DNA from: Anaspis maculata
Lineage: Eukaryota; Arthropoda; Insecta; Coleoptera; Scraptiidae
Length of the DNA: 64,000 bases
Direction of reading: 5' to 3'
Assembly: GCA_949128115.1 (NCBI GenBank)
Contig: OX421962.1
Location: 8,464,262 to 8,528,261, forward strand
This document shows, in pieces, positions 1 to 11,800 of the stretch (the stretch's first letter is position 1; each line of letters starts with the position of its first letter). The translations under genes and the position numbers were made by a program. Below the pieces are notes generated by a model. The model saw nothing but the letters and a program-made list of their open reading frames with translations. It made no database searches and was not told the origin of the DNA.

Positions 1-329
1 TTATAACTTTGGAGGGCTGTATCTCCGTCATTATGCATTCCTAAAAATGTTTTGTAAATGCAGACTACTTATTTTCCGATTCTCTATTGATTGCCAAAGT
101 TTTCGCACATAAACTCTGATCACCCTATATTTTTTTCAAATTGAACTATTGTTGCTCAGAAGCTTCATTTTCTGGATATTGAAGTGACCTACGCCAAAAT
201 ATAGTGAGCATCAAACCATTCAATTTGACGCATCAATTATCAAAATTGGACAACAAATAACGGAGCTATGGGACTTTTTGCTTGGAATGGTAGACAGGGG
301 AAGGAGGGGGGGGTCGAAGATAAAGTATA

Positions 330-455
330 GTACGGAACACGAGTAGTAAAGCAATTACGCACTCAGGGAAATACTACACTCGCTCGCTACGCTCGCTCGT
401 GAGCAACTTTTCCCTGCGTGCGTAATATGCTACTTACTACTCTTGTTACGTAATA
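330..455. repeat. Imperfect hairpin, about 126 bp
   Basis: The segment folds on itself. The left arm (about 330-372, TACGGAACACGAGTAGTAAA then a TTACGCACTCAGGGAAA-like stretch) is matched by the reverse complement of the right arm (about 408-455). The loop holds a CGCTCGCTACGCTCGCTCG run that is itself nearly palindromic. The first 330 bases of the window show nothing coding. Likely a small foldback element or the end of a larger one; family not recognised. Confidence 0.55.
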
Positions 456-473
456 TACTATTAATTACATCGT

Positions 474-1202
474 TTAAATCTTACATAAACATATCCTAAA
501 CATATCCTGATGTCGCCGTTTGGCTTTCTGACAAGCACGAGTGCATTTACTCAGTCTGATGGCCCTTCGACTTTTTGAATTATTCTCTGTTTGACTAGCT
601 GATCTAGACTGACTTTTAATTTGTCTTGGATGGGCAAAGGTACCCGCCTTAGGTTCCCGCGTACGGTGTGCGCCATTTTGTAAGACTGCATCGACCTCGC
701 TGTCTTCTGGATTATTCGCTGTCGTCATTTTGCTCCTTTGATTTTTCGAGAATTTTGCATACTTTTATGGTTTCTTCCAGCGTTTTCCCGTCTTCTTGGA
801 GTAATTTGTAAGCTCGTCATTCAATGTTCCGAGTTTACATTTCTTGGCTTGAGTTTTCAAATCGACGATAAATTGATCCAGCGATTGGTGCGATTTTTGT
901 CTCATCGTGAAGAATATGTACCTCTCGAATGGCAGATTTTCTTATGGGAGGGAGTATTTTTCAAATTGCTGAAGCAGGGGTTCAAATTTATTTTTCTCTT
1001 CATCCCGGATGGTGAATGTGTTGGAGATCTTGTAGCCCTCCTCGCCGATGTAGTGGAGCAATTGTGCACACTGAACTCTTTCTTCTTTTTTATGTGCTTC
1101 GGTGGCATATAGGAAATTTTCGAATCTCGATCGCCATGTTGTCCAATTTTCTGGGAGGCTTCCATCCACTGACATTGGTGCTATTCCACGTGGATCTCCC
1201 AT
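474..1202 (-). pseudogene. Retrotransposon Gag fragment (Ty3/Gypsy type), frameshifted
   Basis: Minus-strand reading gives Gag-like peptide in two frames. One frame (1202-942) carries a LPENWTTWRSRFENFLYAT block followed by a QLLHYIGEEGYKISNTF block, the usual start of a Gag capsid domain in invertebrate Ty3/Gypsy elements. The reading then shifts frame and continues through FERYIFFTMRQ and DQFIVDLKTQAKKC-like blocks down to about 760. A basic tail lies at 728-474; I do not see a clear zinc knuckle in it. No protease or reverse transcriptase follows, so this is a truncated relic. It lies in intron 7 of the GAPVD1 gene and is transcribed in the same direction. The plus-strand ORF at 738-1112 is its antisense shadow. 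Confidence 0.6.
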
Positions 1203-1474
1203 CCTGTCTGATTTTCGTCTTTATTTGCACTGCACTTATTTAGTTTCACTATTCAGCATTGTAGGTACTTTTGATTCACTTCGTCACACTGTAGACTGGG
1301 GACCGTCTTGGTACAGTGTCAGTCTCTAACTGGCGGCGAATCCCGTAATCACCAACCGTCAAGTCGGTAGCGAATAGGGGATAGGTTGACATGGTATGTA
1401 CCAGTATAACTGGTTGCCTAGCTCTACCAACAGTTAGGTACCTATCATATCGCGTTATTATCAACTCGGCTTGT

Positions 1475-1860
1475 ATTGTTATCTGGCTGGCTAAAATTCC
1501 GACGACAGGTACCTACTTCGACCGAACAGGTAACGTTCAATCATTTCCGGCTTGAGTTGAAGCCACTTCTTTTCAGAACGTAATATATCTGTATATTGTG
1601 GTAATATCATAGACTCTCAATCTCGTATATTTCATTTATTGTAGAATTGGCCAACCGGCACCTGTTCATTTTCTTTGCCTTTTGTAAATAAACTTTGTAT
1701 TCGTAATCCAATCTTTGCTTTATCTTAAGCATTTAATAGTCATTGCTTGGTGCTAAAATTGTTTCTGGGAATCTGGCTCACAATACTGTGGCGCCCCCGA
1801 CCACCTAAGAACCCCGGCCTTTCTCCTCTGATTAGCTAGCGGGCCCTGTTCCTGAATAAG
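1475..1860 (+). mobile_element. LTR-like repeat copy 1 with primer-binding-site-like end
   Basis: This stretch recurs at 11838-12235 with the same order of blocks: TTGTTATCTGG near the start, a GCCAACCGGCACCTGTTCAT block, a long T/A-rich middle, then AATACTGTGGCGCCC and CCTGAATAAGACAGA. A TGGCGCC word just after an LTR end is typical of a tRNA primer-binding site, so each copy probably contains an LTR end plus leader of a Ty3/Gypsy element. The neighbouring Gag relic (474-1202) is in the opposite orientation, so they are not one intact element. A second primer-site-like word, TGGCGGCGAATCCCG, is at about 1331. LTR borders were not fixed. Confidence 0.45.
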
Positions 1861-2006
1861 ACAGAGCAATAGGTAAGTCGCACCGATTAGGCACGAGGCC
1901 TATAGGCAACACTCGTACCTATGGCACTGCATTCGAGTCACCAGCTTAGTAATGGAACAAATATTCTGTGCCATAACCAAAACAATGGAAACGTGAAAAC
2001 TCCTAC

Positions 2007-2889
2007 CTGTTTCTTGTTGGGCATCGCGGGGTTGCTCATGTTGACGCTCAGGACGCTCAGCTCGCTGGTGCTCTCCGACGGCGTCCCCGACGTCACGTTC
2101 AAACTGCTCCCGGAACCGTTCAACCACTGCTTGCCGTCCCACCTCGCTTCCGTACCGACACCGCCGTTGCCGCTGCCGCCACCGCCGACTCCGTTCTTGC
2201 CGTTCGAATTGCCGTTGCTGCCGCTGTTTTCGAAACTGTGCGAGCTGCTGCCGCTCGAACTGGAATTCAGACTGCAATTGCTCAGTAAAATATCACCGGG
2301 ACGTTCCTCGTAACTGTTCTGCTTGATCAGCAGATCGGCGGAAGCTGCGGGTCCGGAAGTGAAACTGCTGGGACCGGGAGAATCTTTGCTTTGCTGGTGC
2401 TGTAGCTGCTGCTGCTGCTGCTGCTGCTGCAGTAGCTGATGATGGTGGTGATGGTGGCCGTTGTTTGAGGGAGAATTGGTCACGTAAGTGGTAGTGGTAA
2501 CTCTGTTGTACGCGGCGCTGGTGGTACTGACGACGGATTTGAAGGAGGAAACGAGATTATTGGCGTTGCTGTCGGTGGTGGCGGCGGCGGCGATGGTGGT
2601 GTTGTTGGTGGTGTTGGCGGCGGCTTTCAAGATTTCTTTGCGCTGCTGGTACTCCTGGTGTTGGTGGAGGTGGTGCTGGTGTTGGTGGTGGGAGGAGGCG
2701 TAGAAGTTGTTCCATTGGTTGGCGTTGGTGGTGGCGGCGGTGGCCGAGAGGCGGCGGTTGGGCACGAGCACGCCGCTGACCACGGGCGGCGTCGGCGGCG
2801 CCACGGCGGCCACATTTTCATCGGTTTCGGAACGGGTGTCGTCCGACTGGGCCACGCTCACGGTGTCGTCGTTGTCGACTTCGGTTAAC
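2007..2889 (-). CDS. GAPVD1: GAPVD1 exon 7 (residues 777-1071), low-complexity
   Basis: Opens after a TTTTTCAAG acceptor and completes an Arg codon split with exon 6, then reads LTEVDNDDTVSVAQSDD. It closes with AACAAGAAACAG before a GTAGGA donor, in phase 0, so at least one more exon lies beyond the left edge. The exon is a disordered region rich in homopolymers: a six-His run followed by a nine-Gln tract (CTG-rich on the plus strand at about 2405-2434), Ser runs and a Gly/Asn run. Such tracts are normal for insect scaffold regions and length-variable between individuals. Base composition is clearly more GC-rich than the surrounding introns. Confidence 0.9.
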
Positions 2890-5800
2890 CTTGAAAAATA
2901 TTTTCATATTAGGCCGCGTCCTGCAACTGATGCTTCCATCTACTTGAGGATTGCATGCGGTTCAATTTCAATACGGCTCGAGGTCGGAACCGTGAATTGA
3001 GGCTAAAACAGAATGAACGCCGTCAGACGGCGTCAACTGTCAAATCAGACCGGTCGAGCGACGTTGCATTCTGTTTCAGCTTTTGGGACCGACACAGCGT
3101 AACCTGCCAAATGCGGCAATCTGATTCGTTGATGAGTAATCGTTGCGCCTTGTTACCATAGTGATTCTACCTACTTGAAGTAAGTTTTGGTTGATAGCAC
3201 TGGTGGTACTACGGTGATTGGTCTAGCTCAAAAGTAAAATAGTTGAACATGAAAGCGTAGCTTCAGCTGTCGAAACTGAGAGAAGGGATGAACGGCTCGA
3301 GAGAAGAGGTCGAGGAACACGCAGGATGGTTGGCGGTGGAGTGCCAAGCGAACAGGGTGTAGAACGTCGCCTTATTTGGCGTTCCTTTTATTATATTAAA
3401 AGGAACGCCAAATATTTCAATTCTTTATTCTTACTATAGCATAATCGTGGAGAATGTCGATATATTTTGTACAAAATTTTTATTAATGTGTAAAGTCATT
3501 TGCACATCTCTGTTGTGTTTTGTATTATATCTCTTCAATTTTAATTTTTCATCCTGTTAATAGTTTTATCTGTTATTGTTGATTAAGTTGTTTGGTGTTC
3601 AATGATTGTTGTATTTGGTGTGGAGCTCTCCTTGAAGTCAAGGCAAGTAAATCACTGAGCTGATACAAATAATTGAAGTAACAGGTGTGCAGAAATTAAA
3701 TAACACGAGTTCTTGTTGAATCGAAGTCGCACCTCAATTATTGAATGGGGTACAATCTTCAACATTATTGTCTGGATGTCGTGAACCAATTACAGTCTAA
3801 TGTCAGATTTAATCTAATTTCACGAAGTAAGTTACATGGGTTTCTCCACCTGTACAGGTGCTTCAAATTGGCTCTACTTTTTTTCTCTATGCGGTCAACC
3901 CTTTTTCAGGTTAGACTAACATTAGTTAGTGCGCTAAATTGTGAGCTCAGAACTAACTGGAGTAGGATTTTAGACGCGCGAAAAAAGGTTCAACTAGGTG
4001 CGGTCTTGCGAAATGAACAAACACACCAGCTTGACGTCAGGAGCGTACGGAACAGACGCTGTCTTCACAAAGAATGAGATAAGATGGCACCATGAACGAT
4101 GCGAATCCATAGCAACAATTACCTGAACAAAAAGAGTACCTAATGAACAGGTGGTTACCTCAACAGGACGAACTAGTCTCGGGCCGTCTGGAAAGACGCC
4201 TGGTGGTCAAAAAAGCAGTAGTTTGGTACCTGGTCACCAAACAATGCGACGCGACAGTTATAAATGCGGAACTCCATAAATAATTGATTGTCGTGCTCAT
4301 GAATGTGTGTAAACTATTGCTGGAGAGAAGGAAATTTATTGAAAGAAATAATCTGCACTGGTTACTTTTAGCTTGATTGAGCAGTTACAAGAACAATCGG
4401 ACAGTAATATTCACTGAGAAGAACACACTCATGTTGTCCATCTTCAATCAAATAAAATTAAGTTCATTGTGGTTTGAATTGTTTGTTTCTATGTGACAAA
4501 TGGGTTAACTTGGTCCTCTTGCAAATAGAATCTGGTCTTGTCAACAAAAAGAAGAGGTAAAATCAATTAGCAGGTAACAAAAGGGTTAAAGTAATCACAA
4601 CGTAGGGGAGATCATGGCTTCCGATCGCTTCATTACGTTATTGGAGGGAAACAGATTTTTGAGTTGAAAAAAAAACACCCTGTATGTTGAAAAGAAGTTG
4701 GATTTTTATCCAGCAGTTGATCATTTTTACTAATTAGTCTATCACAAAGAGTTGCTGCAATCGGGTGGTAACTCGACTGCAGCAACGCTTAGCGCGGACG
4801 AAATTTGGATAGGAGACGGCCGATAGGGCGGTAGGTGGTGCCAGTGGGCGAGCTACAGGCGGGTCTCATCTAATTCTAAGCCGGCTGAAACTCCTCATCG
4901 GGTGGTCCTGGGCAAAACCCCCGAGTATAACATGCTCGCAACCGGTAGTATGGCCATGTGCAGAGGAAAACCAGTCTGGGAGGCTGACGAGGTCAGGAAC
5001 GTACCGGCGCAGGGTGTGGGAGGTGTTAACCACAACCAGCACCTGCGTTTCGGGGGTAAAAAACGGAATCCGGGTCAACGGTGCACTTGTCGGCCCCATG
5101 GTTAGATAGACCGACCATCAAATATCCAGGCACAGGTACATTGTGACTCAGCGAGTCCGGCTGGTGCCAGGAGGAACTACGTTCCATCAACTTCTCCCAA
5201 GAAATCTAGAATCACTTTGAATAACTGAAATGGAAGGGAGCGAGGTATTACCCTCTGACTCCCCCCATACTCATATATTCGAACATAGATGTCGTGCTTT
5301 TTTCAAATAATTTCTTCATGTTCTTGAGGTATTGTATATCGCTCTGGATTCGAAATGCGATATTTTGTGTAGGTCGTAAGTGTTTCGTTGTAAGTGGCAA
5401 GGCAAAAGTGAGGTTGGAACTGGAATGACAGGCGGTAGCTGGGCGCAGTCGCCAAAGTTGGTCCAGCTCCAACTTTTATGATCCAACACTTGCGACTTAC
5501 AACTAAACACTAAACACCGTACTGTAGACTAGCCTCAATGGGTCACCAGAGCCTGTGCCCGTAGCGAGCGTATTTCTTTGTGTTGCTCTAGTAGGTACGT
5601 TATTTCGCTTATTTTAATTGCACGTTTATGCCCTTTTCGTCTCTTCATGCACATTGTTGGTTTTTGTATTGACTTGAAATCATTTCATACTTTTGATTTT
5701 CATTTTTTTGCCTGATAAATTTAAATAGTGTTTCGTCATGCGCTATCTCTGAACACGCAAGATAAAGTGAGTTTTTGTTCACTTTTGTTCTGGCAATTGT

Positions 5801-8800
5801 CCTTGGATTTTGTATGCTTATTTTTAAACGAAAAAAAATTAAATACATACATTGCTAATGTGTGTGTGATTATTATGTGTGTCCAATTTTGTGATACTTA
5901 TGTGATGTTTGTCATTATTTTTGTGTCAATTTTTCATGTCCACCATCTTTTGTGTCTCTAAAATATTTTCATGTTTTTTTTTATACTCACTGATATTTTG
6001 TCACGACATTTGCGAATATGTAAGAGCCTTGATAAATAATAATAATTTTCCTAAATACCGCGAGAAGTCGCATCCTTGTGCCATCAATCACTTCGGATCA
6101 ACATAACTTGACTGCTTGTCACTGTTTTTTTTTTTTCGGCACATGTGCCATGGGGCTTTGTCGTCCAAGCAGGTTGTACGATAATTTTTGCTGGGAAGTC
6201 ATGTTAATTTATTTTGATTTGTTTGATATGAAACGATTTGATGTTATCTGCGGGGATGGGAGAGGGTCTGCTATAGCGGATACGTCAGATTGGGTGCCAA
6301 CGCTGTATCTTGCAGGACCCTCGTGATTTCCCATCATTTGTGACGGCTCAAATTTGGACGAGCCCAGTTCGGCCCTGCCCCGCAGAGCAGTGAGTTTTGA
6401 GTAATTCGCGATTTTACCTACCGATGGGGGCGCTGTAAACAAGATGGAGGATTGTAAGTTTTTCTGTCACCTGTCATCGTGCGTTGTATAACGGTTGTTT
6501 TTGTGGTATTTGGGTTAATCAATTATTGATCGCTATTTAACAAAAGTTCATTTACTTGAATAACTCGATAATCCATACGAGTATTTTGTGAATTCGCGCG
6601 ATCGTCGATGGCTATCTGACAGAAGTGACAGAAAAGAAATGACGTAAAAACTTACAAACTAAGTTCGCCATTTCAGCCGCCAGGGGTCGTCTAGATTTTT
6701 GAAATCGCGAATAGTAGTGGTAGCTGTCATCTGGCACCAAAGTGACAGTCGCCGAAAAAAAAGTTCTACATGATAACGTCGAGCTTGCGCTCCGTGCGAG
6801 CTAGGCTCCACAGTTCCGCTCCCGGACTGTCCATCGACAAAATGGCGGAGGTCGGCCATGACAGTTTAAGTACACCGGCAGCCCCCTTTTATGCGTTTGT
6901 GCAATGCCCGACCCGCTGGCCGCACGTCGCTGAGCAAACTGCCATGCTGGCAGCCGTCACGGTTGCTGCTGCTCGACTTTACACCGACCACCGTCTGCAG
7001 ACCTGGGGCGTCGCCTGTTTTCCGGACCAAGTTTCGACTGGCCTCCGTACGCGCCACCGTACGCCAACAGCCGTGTACGACAGAGACAGACACCACCCAT
7101 TCTCCCCGACGTCAAAGTGCAGTCGCCGAGGCCTTCGGCAGTAGCGAGTTCTCACTTTCTCCGGAGACGCCGTGCCAAAGCTGAGTGTTTAATTCCTCAA
7201 GTGTGTTCAGCGTGTCGCTATCGACCTAGCCTTCTTCGTCACTTTCGTAATTTATTTATGTTTTTATTTTGCTAAAATCGTAAATCCCCGTTGTTGAGTT
7301 TTGATTCTGGCCGGACAGCCCTCGGCATCCGGTCAGCTTATGTTTCGTATTTGTGTGCCTTCAGCATTTCACCGTGGTAATGCCTGCCACTAAAATTGAT
7401 CTACGCTTGTGTGCGAACAGCTGATCTGAGGTCGTTGGCCCCATCGTCAATTTATCGTTCTTTCTTCTTTACATTTTGTCGGGGACTAATAATCGGCCGA
7501 TATCTTGTGTTGTTTCAGGACGTCGGTCAGGGGCCCCCCTCCTGCCTCCTCCTTCACTTCGGTGTCCGCTGCACTGCATCGAGACACCAGGTGCGACGCA
7601 AGCCTTCTTCAGCGGTGGCGCCAAGATGGCATAAAGTGAGCTAGCCGGTAACATCACGATGGGCCATCTGAATGCCGCATCGCTACGGCAGGAGTGGGGA
7701 CCCGGCCGCCGAGAATCCTGGAAGGACACAGAAGCCAGACCGGAGCAGATTTCAACTCAAAAAGGACCTCGGTGACGCAAACTTTTCTTTTATAATTCAT
7801 TCCCGTATTTACGTAGTTTTAAGGGCCTTCTGCCGTCACTATTGTAGCTAGGTTGCTGGCCTAGCATTAGCTTGTATCATAGGCCGCTTGAATATACCCC
7901 GATCTACCTGAAACAAGTTTTATTTGACTCCCTCTACCGTCCGCATCCGCAGCGCTGCCCTCGAGGAAGATGCGAACGACGACATTGAATTTATTTTGTA
8001 GGGCTCTTTGCCATGCCGGCGTTTGCCCCGAGCGTCGGCATAGCCCTTTCTCAGCTGCGCTGAAAGAAACTGCTCTTCTGGTCCTAGGCCGGAAGGGTAG
8101 ACGGTAATAGTGTGTCTAGGGTATAAACAAAAAACAAATCGTGGTGTTTCAAACCGTAAGATTCGTATTATTTTCCCACCCTCTTAGTCCTCTTACCAAG
8201 GGCTTTAAAAAATACCTAAGTCAAACGCTTGCACTTTCTAACCAACTCATTGGCTTCCCTTTCGTTTTGCATGACTTTTAGATACAACATGTAACCTAAA
8301 CCAAGTTTCAAGTGCCGTTTTGTTCTATGCTTAATAATTACCTTTCAGTGTCCGACTGGTTGACATCAGTGGACCAGGCGCTCTCGCTCTGCGTCTCGCT
8401 TATGTCCAGGATGTTTCCGGTCGGCACTTCGCTGATGGCCTGATCGACTAGCTGCAACCCCTGCAGCCGCTCCAGCCGCGAGTCTCCGCCCTCGATGGTC
8501 TCGTTGTCCGAGGCCAGCACGTCCGTGCTCCACGTTTCCGAAATTATCGAGATCGTCTCGTCGCCCTCGAGCAGCTTCTTGATCTCGAACTTGCAGAACT
8601 TGTCGTCGATCTCCGACCGGATCTGGCGGCTCAGCTGCGACTGCGGCTGGTGCGGCTGCATCACGCCCGAACTGTCGCCGGCGCCCCTCGGCCTGGCGTC
8701 CTGATCGGGCAGCGAACGCTGCTCCTCGTTCTCGTTCACCTGCGAGCTGGGCGTGTCGCGGCCGGAGATGTTCGGCGTGCCGCGGCCCGAAACGTTGGCC

Positions 8801-11800
8801 GATATCATGTCCGACAGGTTGTCGTTCTGGTCCTCCTCGTCGTTCTCTTCGAGATCCAGCGAGCTGGCCACCGAGTGGTTGCTGGCCGCTTCCGAGATGG
8901 CCTCCAGGTTGTCGGAGGTGTTGCCGATGGAGCCTTCGTCCTGGTGGTAGGTGCCGTACGGTTGTTTTTCGACGTTGCCGTCGACGACGCTCACGTTCAC
9001 CGAGGCGATGTCGATGATTTCGGGCGAGACGCTGGCGAACATGACGTCTTTCTTGACGACCAGGTTCAAATTGAGGACTTTTTCTTCGGAAAGCAGGCCG
9101 ACCGGGTCGCTGATGTCTTTTTCCATCGAGAAAATCAGCACGGTTGTGCTGGTGGAGATGCCGGTGCCATTTTCGTCCGGCGTGGTCGGGTTCGATTTCG
9201 ATATGTTGTGGTTCTTAGTTACTGAAAAAAATTGTTGAATTGAACGTCAGTTGAACCAAAGAAATTGAAAGAAAAATGTTTTCGTCTTCACGTAAGATTC
9301 ATGACGTAGTAAACCGGTTCTGCGCTTGCGCGCTAGTTGAACCAAAGAAATTGAAAGAAAAATGTTTTCGTCTTCACGTAAGATTCATGACGTAGTAAAC
9401 CGGTTCTGCGCTTGCGCGCTAGTTACGTCGTCGTGTCATATGCATTAACCGTTATTGTCAAATTGTGTCTGATGGGCTCAGCCTAGTCTATGAATATTTA
9501 CTGAATATGATTAAAAATAATGAAAAATAAAACGCCACAATGCAGGAATGCAGCATCTTTTTGTATATTGTGGAATTTACATATCAGACGGAAACAATCC
9601 AATTTCCTGTTTGTGATGACCGTTCACAGTAAATCTGGCGATTTTGCATCAGAAAACCGCAAAACGTTACCAGCGAGTTGCCATGTCAAATTATGTCTGT
9701 CTTGTGATTATGTTCAAATGACAATCTCTGTCGGACTTTGTGTATCTCTCCTGTTTTAGCCGGTTCTCATGTGAAAGCAGTGTCGTCCAAGTAATGTATT
9801 TTCAAGGATTGCCCCAACATCTCCATTTCTAGTTCTACAAAAAAATGACGGCGCCTTCCCAGATCGCAACCCCTGCTACAACAGCTACAAGACAAAATGT
9901 TTTACGCCAATACAAGAACAATGACTCAGACAATTTGCTGTCTAGCCTAAATCTGATAGAGAATGACTTTCTGGAGAAATTAGAGTTGGGTTTGCAAATA
10001 TTAGAATAGCAAAATGGAGCGGCGGGTCACACTGCACTCCAGCGCATCGGTTTGCTAGGAGGCTGGGGTGAGAAGTGACATACAACAGATGTGTTGGGAG
10101 AGAGAATTGATATTTCATGGCAAACTAGTGGCAGACAACACAAAGGCAAGTTTATCTTCTATGTGATGCGATAATTATTTCAAGGGGTGGGTGAAAGTTG
10201 GTGTTTTTGGGTATGGGAATGATTGAGGGTTTCTTTGCATTCCGATGCCGGCCGAAAGTCGCAACGAAGCCATCAAAATTCTATTGCAATACCGAAGACG
10301 AATGCCGCGAATCAATTGACAGAAGTCAATGCTAAATGTCCTGCGAATTGATTCGAGTTCTTATTGTTACGTCGTTCTCTGCTTCTGTTTGTTTTTTAAT
10401 ACTTGGACCGATTGGGCCAGTCCGGTGCTGCCCTGCCGTTTATTTTCTAGTAGTTTGGGGAATTTCGTTATCTTGCGGTGGCCGTTCCGGCAAACGAGTT
10501 CCGCGTGTCTTTCTCCAATTGGCTATAGATAAGAACTAGCCCACGGCTCCGGCGGGCAGAATCTGATGAAACGAAGCGTTGTAGCTACTTCTTTCTTTTC
10601 AACTTGAAACTCGCATCGGAGCTGTCGTCTAGTGTGTGCTGTACATCCACGTTTTTTCCTTTCGAGTGGTCTTCGAAATTGTGTTAGTTCAAAGCCAGAA
10701 ACCGCCTGTTTAGTGGATTTATTTGACTAACGTTGGGTCATTAGGGTATTGGACCCGGAGTAGGCATTGTTTTGCCATCTAAAAAAGTACAATCACACCT
10801 GGCGCATCAAACTAAACCGTCTGTCACCTGGAGGTGAAGTAAAGACTGATTTGGTTCCCCTTGTTTGTCATATTTTCGAGTTGGAGTCGATACTGAGTTG
10901 AGTGGATTGTTGTAGGTTTCTTTCTTTTACCCACCACTCGGTTTCTCTGCTACATAACGAGTTTTCTACGATCAAGTTCTCGACATCTCTATTTTCCTGT
11001 CATCCCGTTTCAAAGTCTGGAGATTTTGCCAGCAAGCCGTCAACGTCACAGTCATCGACATCGTCGCATTTACGTAACAGGGAATTTCCCGAGCCCATCT
11101 TTGGTTTAAGTGCAAGATTTTCCAAACCGCCCGGCGAGTCCTGCCGCACTAGCGTGGACCCCATCTTCACACGACACCGAGTCCAGCCATCGCCCGCACT
11201 TTGGAAGTCTCAGCGTACGACAAATTGTCGATCGCGGCCGTCAGGAAGCCGTCACCGTGTTTACAGCTTTGCGTTTTGGTCAAGTGTGTTGCTTTATTTT
11301 TTCTCTATTACTTGTGTTTCATTAAAATGCGTAAACGATAATAATTTTTCACGTTGATATTTGGCTGAACACTACTCGAGTACCGTTCTAAAAAAGACGG
11401 AAGAAAAATAAATTGACAGTTTTCAGGGGACAATAAAGGGTAAAATTGGAAATTCAGTCTGTTCGCAATTGAATTTTTGCGATTTTCGACCATCCGCGAA
11501 GTGTATATGCGCTTTGTTTGAATAAACATCACTCTTATCATTTGAAATCCGAACACAAATTCTGTAGTTCTGCCACTGACAGTCTCGTAGTACCTTATTG
11601 TTGGTGACTTTGAAATTAACGTAGATGTTATAGGGCGAAAGGTCCTAGTTTGACTTGTAATCGGTAATTATTATTTCGAAAGGAAAATCTCTGAATTAAA
11701 TCCACAAGGTTTGATGGATGGAATTATTATCGTTTTTGTAACATTGTTAACGTGTGGGAAAGAAGCCGATAAAACACTCTCTGGGGTGGCTTATCATCTT

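Larger units (their letters stand above)
2890..8341 (-). other. GAPVD1 intron 6 (5,452 bp)
   Basis: Bounded by a GTAATT donor (minus strand, 8341) and a CAAG acceptor (2890). I see no coding exon in it. It contains a 40-bp perfect hairpin (3374-3413), a CACCCTGTA motif near 4677, a GC-richer unassigned segment (about 4750-5215) and another GC-rich unassigned stretch (about 6770-8100). Short ORFs here show no family signature. Confidence 0.7.

Noticed and set aside
738..1112. Plus-strand 124-codon ORF
   Set aside because: Antisense shadow of the Gag relic on the minus strand.
3374..3413. Rho-independent-like terminator
   Set aside because: A strong hairpin, but this is a eukaryotic intron and there is no functional context for such a terminator.
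8650..9225. Plus-strand 191-codon ORF
   Set aside because: Antisense of the GC-rich GAPVD1 exon 6, which has strong family landmarks and matching splice phases.
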